Below are positions 24,690-32,413 of a stretch of 40,713 nt of DNA, piece by piece. The notes below the pieces were generated by a model. The model did no database searches. It was not told the origin of the DNA and worked only from the letters and a program-made list of their open reading frames with translations. Within the stretch, counting starts at the first letter, position 1, and each line of letters opens with the position of its first letter. Made by a program: the position numbers and the translations under genes. The stretch spans positions 1-40,713 of the forward strand of contig NZ_QJRP01000038.1 in NCBI RefSeq assembly GCF_003205295.1, read 5' to 3'. Source of the stretch: Pseudomonas mosselii (GTDB taxonomy: Bacteria > Pseudomonadota > Gammaproteobacteria > Pseudomonadales > Pseudomonadaceae).

Positions 24690-25697
24690 ATGATTGCCCG
24701 CACACTGGCTTGCCTGCTGTTGAGCGCAGGCCTGCTCGACACCGCGCAGGCCCGCGACTATCGCTACAGCGACGCGCACCTGCACTACGTGGACTTCTTC
24801 CAGGAAACCGAGGGCATGCCGGCGCTGCTCAAGGCCATGGACGCAGCTGGGGTTGAGCAGTCGATGATCTCCGGCATTCCGGTGGCGAAGAAATGGCACG
24901 AGGACGAGCCCAAGCGCCCACGCTACTACGCCGGGGATGACGCCGACGCCTACTGGTACAGCGCCACCGACCTGTACGTCGCCGCTGCGTTGCAGAAGCT
25001 GCCGGCGCAGCAGCGTCGTCGCTTTCACCCGTTCCTCACCGGCTTCAATCCGGTGGACAAGAACGCCGTCAGCCATATCGAGCGCATGCTCGAACTCTAT
25101 CCGGGGTTGTGGCAGGGCATCGGCGAAGTGTTCACCCGCCACGACGACCTCACCGCCCTGACCAGTGGCGACACGCCACGGGCCAACAACGAAGCCATGA
25201 CCCGCATCTATCACCTGGCCGCCGAGCGCGATTTGCCGGTGCTGCTGCATTCGAACATCACCTCCAAGCGCGAGCGCAACCCGCTGTACCTAGCCGAGAT
25301 CGAGGAACCGCTGCGCAACCACCCGCATACCCGTTTCATCTGGGCTCACGCCGGCAGCAGCCTGGAGATCCATCGGCACCAGGAGCAGATGGACTTTCTC
25401 CTGCCGGTGCTGACCCGGTTGCTGGAGGACTACCCGAACCTGTATGTAGACCTGTCCTGGAGCGTGCTCGAGCCTTACCTGCTCGACCCGCAAGGTGCGC
25501 CGTGCCCGGCGTGGGTGGCGCTGGTCGAGCGCTTCCCACAACGTTTTGTACTCGGCTCCGACCTGGTGGGGCGGTTCGACAGCCTGGGTGAGCAGATGCA
25601 TGCTTTCGACCCCTTCCTAGATGCCTTGCCCGCGGCGGTGGCGGAGCAGGTGAGTCGGACAAATTTTCTCAACCTGCTGCCAAAAGCGGCGAAGTAG
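24690..25697 (+). CDS. Exported amidohydrolase (TIM-barrel metal hydrolase)
   Basis: 335 residues. A signal peptide (residues 1-21, ending AQA) precedes an Amidohydrolase_2-type barrel. Metal-ligand motifs are DAHLHY after the signal, LLHSN in the middle, WAHAGSS, and LGSDLVGRFD near the C-terminus. The family includes decarboxylases and lactone hydrolases of the gamma-resorcylate decarboxylase/4-oxalomesaconate type, but the substrate cannot be inferred. A periplasmic location is unusual for this family. It diverges from pirin by 109 bases. Confidence 0.85.
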   Translation: MIARTLACLLLSAGLLDTAQARDYRYSDAHLHYVDFFQETEGMPALLKAMDAAGVEQSMISGIPVAKKWHEDEPKRPRYYAGDDADAYWYSATDLYVAAALQKLPAQQRRRFHPFLTGFNPVDKNAVSHIERMLELYPGLWQGIGEVFTRHDDLTALTSGDTPRANNEAMTRIYHLAAERDLPVLLHSNITSKRERNPLYLAEIEEPLRNHPHTRFIWAHAGSSLEIHRHQEQMDFLLPVLTRLLEDYPNLYVDLSWSVLEPYLLDPQGAPCPAWVALVERFPQRFVLGSDLVGRFDSLGEQMHAFDPFLDALPAAVAEQVSRTNFLNLLPKAAK

Positions 25698-25811
25698 CGT
25701 GTTTTAGCAATAGATAGCTTTTTGATATCGCCTTTTCGTCTTACGCAATTTCCAGGCGGCCCGATACCTTCATTAAGCGACGGAACAACGCTTTTGGGAG
25801 GGATCCTGGAA

Positions 25812-27437
25812 ATGAGCCTGAGACGCTTGAATATCGCCCCGCGCGCGGGCCTGGGCTTCGGCATCATGGCGCTGCTGGTAGTGGCGCTGGGCGGCTTCGC
25901 GCTGCAGCAGATGACCAGCATGCGCCAGCAGTCCGAACAGGTCGACAACAACTGGCTGCCGAGCGTGATCTCGGTGGGCCGCATGACCCAGGACATGCTG
26001 CGCATCCGCGCCTTGACCCTGCGCCTGCTGGTCAACACCGATCCGGCGGCCCAGCAGCAGAATCGTGCCCGCATCGAAGAGATCAAGGGCGGCTTGAGCA
26101 AGGCCCAGAACCATTACGATGGGTTGATCGTGCTGCCTGAGGAGCGGACCTTGTTCGACCGCTACCAGGTCCTCGAGCGCCAGTACATGACCTTGCAGGG
26201 GCGAGTGGTGCAGTTGGCCACCGATGGGCATGTCCAGGCGGCGGCGGCGCTGGTCAACGGCGAGATGAACCTGCTGGCCGACCAGATGACCGCCACGCTC
26301 AACGAGCTGATCGAACTGAACAATCACCAGGCCAACTCCGCCACCGACCTGGCCGAGGCCGTGTACAACGGCGCGAAGGTGTGGGTCGGCGTGCTGCTGG
26401 TGATCGCCCTGAGCCTTACCGTGGTGCTCGCCCTGGCCCTGACCCGCAGCATCGTGCGGCCGCTCGGGCAGTCGCTGAAGGTCGCCGAAACGGTCGCCAC
26501 GGGTGACCTCACGCCGCAGATCACCGTGCAGGGCGACGATGAGCCGGCGCGCTTGCTGGCCGCGCTCAAGAGCATGCAGCAGAGCCTGCGCGAGACCATT
26601 GGGAGGATTTCCGACTCGGCCAGTCAGCTGGCCTCGGCGTCCGAGGAGCTGAGCGCGGTCACCGAGGATGCCACCCGTGGCCTGCAGCAGCAGAGCATGG
26701 AGATCGAGCAGGCCGCGACCGCGGTGAACCAGATGACGGCGGCAGTGGAGGAGGTGGCGAGCAATGCGGTGGCCACCTCGGAGGCTTCCCGCGAGTCCGA
26801 CCAGATTGCCCGTCGCGGGCGCGAGCAGGTGCAGGCCACGGTCACCGCCATCGAGGCGCTGGCCAATGGCGTGGCGGGCAATGCCGAAGAGGTGGGGCAG
26901 CTGGCCCAGCAGGTACACGACATCAGCAAGGTGCTGGATGTGATCGGCTCGATCGCCGAGCAGACCAACCTGCTGGCGCTAAACGCTGCCATCGAGGCGG
27001 CGCGGGCCGGTGAGGCCGGGCGCGGGTTCGCCGTGGTCGCCGACGAGGTGCGGGCGTTGGCCCATCGCACGCAGTCCTCGACCCAGGAGATCGAGCAGAT
27101 GATCGTCGCCATCCGCAGCGGCGCCGAGCGGGCGGTGCAGGGTATGCAGCACAGCGATGCCCAGGCCCGTTCGACCCTGGATGGCGCCCATGCCGCCGGC
27201 CAGGCGCTGGAGGCGATCGCCGCGGCCATCGGCCAGATCAACGAGCGCAACCTGGTGATCGCCAGTGCCTCGGAGCAGCAGGCCCAGGTGGCGCGGGAGG
27301 TGGATCGCAACCTGACTACCATCCGCGATTTGGCGCACCAGTCCTCGGCTGGGGCCGAGGAGACGTCTGCCGCGAGCCAGGCGCTGTCGAGGCTGGCGGT
27401 GGACCTCAATACCCTGGTGCAGCGGTTTTCCGTATAG
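25812..27437 (+). CDS. Methyl-accepting chemotaxis protein with four-helix-bundle sensor
   Basis: 541 residues, inner-membrane chemoreceptor. Membrane helix about 12-33, a periplasmic helical domain of roughly 155 residues (4HB type, about 35-188), second membrane helix about 189-211, HAMP about 212-264, then a long cytoplasmic coiled coil with the hairpin tip (EQTNLLALNAAIEAARAGEA, then GRGFAVVADEVRALA). No C-terminal CheR-binding pentapeptide is seen. Ligand unknown. ATG 25812 is chosen; the 30 earlier open codons lack membrane or signal features. A CCGATAC sequence (25761-25767) resembles the -10 of FliA promoters. Confidence 0.93.
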   Translation: MSLRRLNIAPRAGLGFGIMALLVVALGGFALQQMTSMRQQSEQVDNNWLPSVISVGRMTQDMLRIRALTLRLLVNTDPAAQQQNRARIEEIKGGLSKAQNHYDGLIVLPEERTLFDRYQVLERQYMTLQGRVVQLATDGHVQAAAALVNGEMNLLADQMTATLNELIELNNHQANSATDLAEAVYNGAKVWVGVLLVIALSLTVVLALALTRSIVRPLGQSLKVAETVATGDLTPQITVQGDDEPARLLAALKSMQQSLRETIGRISDSASQLASASEELSAVTEDATRGLQQQSMEIEQAATAVNQMTAAVEEVASNAVATSEASRESDQIARRGREQVQATVTAIEALANGVAGNAEEVGQLAQQVHDISKVLDVIGSIAEQTNLLALNAAIEAARAGEAGRGFAVVADEVRALAHRTQSSTQEIEQMIVAIRSGAERAVQGMQHSDAQARSTLDGAHAAGQALEAIAAAIGQINERNLVIASASEQQAQVAREVDRNLTTIRDLAHQSSAGAEETSAASQALSRLAVDLNTLVQRFSV

Positions 27438-27445
27438 AGACCTGG

Positions 27446-27569
27446 CCCGTGTAGGAGCGGCCTTGTGTCGCGAAAGGGCCGCGCAGCGGCCCCGGCACTC
27501 TCGCGGTGACGCTGAGATCCTGGGGCTGCTGCGCAGCCCTTTCGCGACACAAGGCCGCTCCTACACGGG
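27446..27569. repeat. Inverted REP pair, GCGGCCTTGTGTCGCGAAAGG subfamily
   Basis: Matching ends CCCGTGTAGGAGCGG and CCGCTCCTACACGGG with near-perfect inner arms through CGCGAAAGGGC. It resembles 16555-16670 and 40498-40619 and lies between the convergent chemoreceptor and fabB. Confidence 0.88.
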
Positions 27570-27593
27570 GAGAAGTTGGGCTGAAGCACAAAC

Positions 27594-27622
27594 AAAAACG
27601 CCCGGACCAAGGTCCGGGCGTT
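27594..27622 (-). terminator. Rho-independent terminator after fabB
   Basis: On the minus strand the stem AACGCCCGGACC/GGTCCGGGCGTT with a TT loop is followed by TTTGTTT. It lies about 22 bases beyond the fabB stop. Confidence 0.9.
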
Positions 27623-27643
27623 CTCGTTCAGCAGATCAAGCGA

Positions 27644-28864
27644 TCACTTGCCAGTCCAGCGCTTGAGCACCAGGGTGGCATTGGTGCCGCCGAAGCCGAA
27701 GCTGTTGCTCATGACCGTGTCGATCTTGGCGTTCTCTTCGGTCTTGCGCAGTACCGGCAGGTCGGCGACTTCCGGGTCCAGCTCGTCGATGTTGGCGGAG
27801 CCGGCGATGAAGTTGTTTTCCATCATCAGCAGGCAGTAGATCGCCTCGTGCACGCCCGCGGCGCCCAGCGAGTGGCCCGACAGGCTCTTGGTCGAGCTGA
27901 TCTTCGGTGCCTTGTCGCCGAACACTTCACGTACGCCCTTCATCTCGGCGACGTCGCCGACCGGGGTGGAGGTGCCGTGGGTGTTCAGGTAGTCGATCGG
28001 GGTGTCGACGGTGGACAGCGCCTGCTGCATGCAGCGGATCGCGCCTTCGCCGCTCGGGGCAACCATGTCGTAGCCGTCGGAAGTCGCGCCGTAGCCGACG
28101 ATCTCGGCGTAGATCTTGGCGCCACGGGCCAGGGCATGTTCCAGCTCCTCGACCACCACCATGCCGCCGCCACCAGCGATGACGAAGCCATCACGGTCGG
28201 CGTCGTAGGCGCGCGAGGCCAGTTCCGGGGTTTCGTTGCGCTTGGTCGACAGGGCGCCCATGGCGTCGAACAGGAACGACTGGCTCCAGTGCTCTTCTTC
28301 ACCGCCACCGGCGAAGACGATGTCCTGCTTGCCCCACTGGATCTGCTCCAGGGCGGTGCCGATGCAGTGCGCGGAGGTGGCGCAGGCCGACGAGATCGAG
28401 TAGTTGATGCCCTTGATCTTGAACGGGGTGGCCAGGCACGCCGACACGGTGCTGCCCATGGTGCGGGTGACGCGGTACGGGCCGACGCGCTTGACGCCTT
28501 TTTCGCGCAGGGTGTCCAGGGCTTCCATCTGGTTCAGGGTGGAAGCGCCGCCGGAGCCGGCAACCAGGCCGGTGCGCGGGTTGGAAACCTGCTCTTCGGT
28601 CAGGCCGGCATCCTTGATCGCGTCCTGCATGGCGAGGTACGCATAGGCGGCGGCGTGGCCGACGAAGCGATAGACCTTGCGGTCGATCAGCTCTTCGAGG
28701 TTGAGGTCGATGGAACCGGAAACCTGGCTACGCAGCCCCATTTCCTTGTATTCCGGGTTGTAGCGGATACCCGGACGGCTGTTGCGCAGGTTTTCGGTGA
28801 CGGTAGCTTTGTCATTGCCCAGGCACGATACGATGCCCAGACCAGTGATCACGACGCGGCGCAT
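27644..28864 (-). CDS. fabB: Beta-ketoacyl-ACP synthase I
   Basis: 406 residues; elongates cis-3-decenoyl-ACP made by FabA and is required for unsaturated fatty acids. The catalytic Cys-His-His triad is C161 in SSACATSAH, H296 in NTHGTSTPVGD and H331 in SLSGHSLGAAG. Length and the FabA neighbour identify FabB rather than FabF. It starts 11 bases after fabA ends, on the same strand. In Pseudomonas fabAB is controlled by the TetR regulator DesT (known, not seen here). Confidence 0.98.
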   Translation of the reverse strand: MRRVVITGLGIVSCLGNDKATVTENLRNSRPGIRYNPEYKEMGLRSQVSGSIDLNLEELIDRKVYRFVGHAAAYAYLAMQDAIKDAGLTEEQVSNPRTGLVAGSGGASTLNQMEALDTLREKGVKRVGPYRVTRTMGSTVSACLATPFKIKGINYSISSACATSAHCIGTALEQIQWGKQDIVFAGGGEEEHWSQSFLFDAMGALSTKRNETPELASRAYDADRDGFVIAGGGGMVVVEELEHALARGAKIYAEIVGYGATSDGYDMVAPSGEGAIRCMQQALSTVDTPIDYLNTHGTSTPVGDVAEMKGVREVFGDKAPKISSTKSLSGHSLGAAGVHEAIYCLLMMENNFIAGSANIDELDPEVADLPVLRKTEENAKIDTVMSNSFGFGGTNATLVLKRWTGK

Positions 28865-28875
28865 GCGAATAACCC

Positions 28876-29391
28876 TTAGAAATTGTCAGTGGAGGTGAAC
28901 ACGCCGACCCGCAGGCCTTCGGCGGTGTAGATCTCGCGACCGTCGACGCTGACCGAGCCATCGGCGATGGCCATGTTCAGCTTGCCCTTCAGGACGCGCT
29001 TGATATGAATGTTGTAGGTGACTTTCTTGGCGGTAGGCAACACCTGGCCGAAGAATTTCACCTCGCCCGAACCCAGGGCGCGGCCACGGCCCGGCAGACC
29101 CTGCCAGCCGAGGAAAAAGCCGACCAGCTGCCACATGGCGTCCAGGCCCAGGCAGCCCGGCATCACCGGATCGCCTTCGAAATGGCAGGCGAAGAACCAC
29201 AGGTCCGGATTGATATCCAGCTCGGCGACCAATTCACCTTTGCCGAACTTGCCGCCTTCCTCGCTGATATGGGTGATGCGATCGACCATCAGCATGTTCG
29301 GGGCGGGCAGTTGCGCATTACCGGGGCCGAACAGCTCACCGCGACTGCAGCGCAGCAGGTCTTCCCGAGTAAAGGCGTGTTGTTTGGTCAT
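28876..29391 (-). CDS. fabA: 3-hydroxydecanoyl-ACP dehydratase/isomerase
   Basis: 171 residues; dehydrates 3-hydroxydecanoyl-ACP and isomerises the trans-2 to the cis-3 product, introducing the double bond of unsaturated fatty acids. The active site is H70 in FFACHFEGDPVMPGC and D84 in GLDAMWQ. The start is usual (MTKQHAFTREDLLRCSRGELFGP). First gene of fabAB. It lies 206 bases downstream of the hybrid kinase, transcribed the same way. Confidence 0.98.
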   Translation of the reverse strand: MTKQHAFTREDLLRCSRGELFGPGNAQLPAPNMLMVDRITHISEEGGKFGKGELVAELDINPDLWFFACHFEGDPVMPGCLGLDAMWQLVGFFLGWQGLPGRGRALGSGEVKFFGQVLPTAKKVTYNIHIKRVLKGKLNMAIADGSVSVDGREIYTAEGLRVGVFTSTDNF

Positions 29392-29524
29392 GCGAGCTCC
29401 TCAATAACCCCCTGCGGCAGGGGATGAATCTTCCCGGCCGGCCCGAAGCGCTAGGCATTCGAGGCGGCAGCCTACAGGTAGACTATTGCGTTGTGGTGAA
29501 AGTCACAGCGCACCTGGCAAAAGA

Positions 29525-29540
29525 AGTACAGGTGTGCACT
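29525..29540. promoter_or_regulatory. Imperfect dyad upstream of fabA
   Basis: AGTACA-GGTG-TGCACT is a 16-base inverted repeat with one mismatch per arm, about 135 bases upstream of fabA. It is somewhat like the AGCGTACA-type palindromes bound by FabR, a TetR-family regulator of fatty acid genes. Too weak to assign to DesT. Confidence 0.2.
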
Positions 29541-29597
29541 GAAATGTTATTTTCCGGCCCTGCGGCGGTCCTGTCCAGTCCTTAAGACTGCCGCACT

Positions 29598-31526
29598 TTA
29601 GCATTTATCGCCAGTCGCGGCTGTCCGGCCCGGTAACCAGCGCTGCAGGATGCGCTGCAAATCGGTGCGTTTGAACGGCTTGCTCAGGTAATCGTTCATG
29701 CCGGCGGCCAGGCAGCGTTCGCGGTCACCCTGCAGCGCGCTGGCGGTCAGGGCGATGATTGGCAGGCCCTCGGTGCGGGGCAACTGGCGGATGCGTCGGG
29801 TGGCCTCGTAGCCGTCGACATTCGGCAGGCGGCAGTCCATCAGCACGGCGGCAAAGCGTTGTTGGCCGACCAGGTCGACCGCCTGGGCACCGTCCATGGC
29901 CAGGCTCACCTCGAAACCAAGGCTGCGCAGCATCGCCTCGATGACGCTCTGGTTGACCGGGTTGTCCTCCACCAGCAGGATCCGCCCGCCGCCTGCGCCG
30001 GTCGCGCTGTCCTGGGGCGTTGCGCCGGGCAGGGCGGCGGGCGCGCTGGCCAGGGCCAGCGGCATCTCCAGGGTGAAGGTTGAGCCCAATCCCTCGCGGC
30101 TCTCGCCGCGCAACTGGCCGCCCATGCGCTCGGCCAGGGTGCGGGCGATCGACAGGCCCAGGCCGGTGCCGCCGTAGCGGCGGGAGATGGTGTTGTCGGC
30201 TTGCTGGAAGGCCACGAACATCATTTCCAGGCGGTTGCTATCGATGCCGATGCCGGTGTCGCGCACAGTGCAGGTCAGCCAGATCAGTTGGCGGTCGAGC
30301 ACCTGCCAGCGAGCCTCGATGGTCACTTCGCCACGCTCGGTGAATTTCAGCGCATTGCCCACCAGGTTCAGCAGAATCTGGCGGATGCGCGTCGGATCGC
30401 CCATCACCTGCAGCTGGTTCATGCCCGGCGGCAACTGCAGGCGCAGGTCGAGGTTGCGCTGCTGGGCGCTGTGCTGGAACGACAGCACGCTGCTGGTGAT
30501 CAGCTCGCCGAGATTGAAGTCGATATGCTCCAGCTCCAGGGTGGTGCGCTCGATTCGCGAGAAGTCGAGGATGTCGTTGATCACCTTGAGCAGGTGGCCG
30601 GTGGACTCGCTGGCCACGGCGGTGTAGTCGGCCTGCTCGCCGGTCAGCTCGGTGGTCTCGAGCAGTTGCAGCATGCCCAGCACGCCGTTCATGGGGGTGC
30701 GCAGCTCGTGGCTCATCATCGCCAGGAAGTCCGACTTGGCGCGGTTGGCCTGCTCGGCTTCTTCACGGGCCTGGATCAGCTGGCCCATGGCCTGTTGCTG
30801 TTCGTGGGCGGCCTGGTCGAGGGCGCTGGCCAGGTTGTTGATGTGCCGGGCCAGGTGGCCCAGCTCGCTGTCGTCGACCACCGGCAGCGGCGCGTTGAAG
30901 TCGCCCTGCTGGATCGCCCGGACCGCGTGGCCCATGTCGCTGATCGGCTTGGACAGGCTGGTGGCCAGGCGTCGCGCCAGCAGGAAGGTGAACAGCAGGG
31001 CGAACAGGGCGAGGATCGCGGCCTTGATCACGATCTCCTGCTGGCGCTGGCTGAAGGCGTCGTCGGACATGCCGACGATCACCCGGCCCAGATAGTCGTC
31101 GCCGATGTTCGGCGCCGGCGCCTTGCCCTGCAGGAAGTCATTGTCCAGACGGATCTGCTGCAGGCGGATCGGTGCCTGGAACACCTCGACGCGCTGGGCG
31201 CGACTGTGGCTCTCGTCGGGCTGTTCGACGTACACCAGGATATGGTTGCGGCTGTCCTGCACCTCGAGGAAACGCACGTGCGGGATGCTCAGGGTGGCGC
31301 GCATCAGGCTCTCGAGCACTTCGTTGTTGCCCGAGATCACCCCGTACTCCGAGGCCGGTGCCAACTGGTTGGCGATCAGTTGCCCGGTGTGGTTGAGTTC
31401 CTGGCGCAGGTCCTGGATCCGCACGAAGGTGAAGAAGCTGATCAGCAGCAGGGTCAGCAACAGGGCCGGGCCCAGGCTGATGATCTGGGTGCGGGTGTGG
31501 ATGTCCCAGCTCAGGCGCTTGCTCAT
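29598..31526 (-). CDS. Hybrid sensor histidine kinase with receiver domain (PA1611-like by context)
   Basis: 642 residues, inner-membrane sensor. Membrane helix about 17-36, periplasmic sensor about 37-166, second helix about 167-187, HAMP about 188-240, HisKA with H273 in MMSHELRTPMNG, ATPase with NLVGNALKFTERG (N box), DTGIGI and GGTGLGLSI, and a C-terminal receiver with predicted phospho-Asp D564 (VLMDCRLPNVDGYE) and K617 in SKPF. There is no Hpt domain, so phosphate must go to a separate Hpt protein. In P. aeruginosa the kinase beside fabA (PA1611, from memory) signals through HptB and interacts with RetS. The start overlaps the upstream binding-protein gene by 4 bases (ATGA). Confidence 0.93.
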   Translation of the reverse strand: MSKRLSWDIHTRTQIISLGPALLLTLLLISFFTFVRIQDLRQELNHTGQLIANQLAPASEYGVISGNNEVLESLMRATLSIPHVRFLEVQDSRNHILVYVEQPDESHSRAQRVEVFQAPIRLQQIRLDNDFLQGKAPAPNIGDDYLGRVIVGMSDDAFSQRQQEIVIKAAILALFALLFTFLLARRLATSLSKPISDMGHAVRAIQQGDFNAPLPVVDDSELGHLARHINNLASALDQAAHEQQQAMGQLIQAREEAEQANRAKSDFLAMMSHELRTPMNGVLGMLQLLETTELTGEQADYTAVASESTGHLLKVINDILDFSRIERTTLELEHIDFNLGELITSSVLSFQHSAQQRNLDLRLQLPPGMNQLQVMGDPTRIRQILLNLVGNALKFTERGEVTIEARWQVLDRQLIWLTCTVRDTGIGIDSNRLEMMFVAFQQADNTISRRYGGTGLGLSIARTLAERMGGQLRGESREGLGSTFTLEMPLALASAPAALPGATPQDSATGAGGGRILLVEDNPVNQSVIEAMLRSLGFEVSLAMDGAQAVDLVGQQRFAAVLMDCRLPNVDGYEATRRIRQLPRTEGLPIIALTASALQGDRERCLAAGMNDYLSKPFKRTDLQRILQRWLPGRTAATGDKC

Positions 31527-32413
31527 GGAATGGGGGCTCCTTCGGCAAGGGCCAGGGCGGCGGCGACCGGGTCGATCGCCTCCAGGCCCAAGGCGCGGGC
31601 CACCTGCTGGTTGCCGCTGACACCGAAGTGCGCGGGGTAGAGGCTGCGCGGCCAGCGGCCTGGAGGCAGGTCGAGCAACTGCCCGAGCACCGCCAGCCAG
31701 TCGTCCTGGTCGCTGTAGGTGCTGGCCAGGGCGCCGGCGCGTACGAAGCCGACGTTCGGCCCGATCAGCGCCATCTGCCGGCCATAGCTGCTGAGCAGCA
31801 CGTTCTTGGCCGACTTGGAGTTGTACAGGTCGGGATCGTCCAGGCCGAGCAGCACGTCGCTGTTGCCGAGCAGGTCTTGCAGGGGACGGCTGTCGCGCAG
31901 GTCGGGCCAGTCCTGGGCAACGATCTCCAGGCCCAGTGAACTGGCGGCCTGGCGCAGTTCGTCGAGCAGGAAGCGGCTGTGTTCACCGTAGAGCACGCCG
32001 ATACGCCGCGCCTGCGGCAACAGGTAACGGGCCAGGCGCAGTTGCCGGGCAAGGGGCGGGTCGCTCCACAGCAGGGTCAGGAAGGCGGGGCGCGAGGCGC
32101 CCAGGCGTTGTTCGGCCTGCACCCGGCTGACCCGCAGCGCCAGCGCAGCCGGCCCCACGGTTTCGCCCAGGCGCCACTCCAGGGCCGGGGTGTCGAGCAG
32201 GATCAGGCGGGTGTCGGCCTTGAGTTTGGCCGGGCTTGGCAACTGCTCGACGGTCTGGAACCGCACCTGGTCGTTGGGGCGACGTTTTTCCAGGGCCGCG
32301 ACGAAGCTGCGGATGCCGGGCTGGTCCTCGGCGCCGACCAGCAGGATTTCGCTGGCGGACAGCGATCCCAGGGGCCAGAGGCACAGCAGCAACAGGCGCA
32401 GCAGACGGACCAT
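31523..32413 (-). CDS. Periplasmic ABC-type substrate-binding-like protein
   Basis: 296 residues. A signal peptide (residues 1-20, LRLLLLCLWPLGSLSA) precedes a two-lobed binding-protein fold resembling the ABC_sub_bind group: ILLVGAEDQPGIRSFVAAL at the start, then ARRIGVLYGEHSRFLLDELR and SDVLLGLDDPDLYNSKSAKNVLLSSYGRQMALIGPN. No permease or ATPase gene is nearby, so it probably senses rather than imports. It overlaps the TonB-receptor gene by one base and the kinase gene by four, which links the three products. Ligand unknown. Confidence 0.85.
   Translation of the reverse strand: MVRLLRLLLLCLWPLGSLSASEILLVGAEDQPGIRSFVAALEKRRPNDQVRFQTVEQLPSPAKLKADTRLILLDTPALEWRLGETVGPAALALRVSRVQAEQRLGASRPAFLTLLWSDPPLARQLRLARYLLPQARRIGVLYGEHSRFLLDELRQAASSLGLEIVAQDWPDLRDSRPLQDLLGNSDVLLGLDDPDLYNSKSAKNVLLSSYGRQMALIGPNVGFVRAGALASTYSDQDDWLAVLGQLLDLPPGRWPRSLYPAHFGVSGNQQVARALGLEAIDPVAAALALAEGAPIP

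Noticed and set aside
24581..24742. Extended N-terminus of pirin
   Set aside because: The extra residues are basic and low quality, and an AAGGAG site supports ATG 24580.
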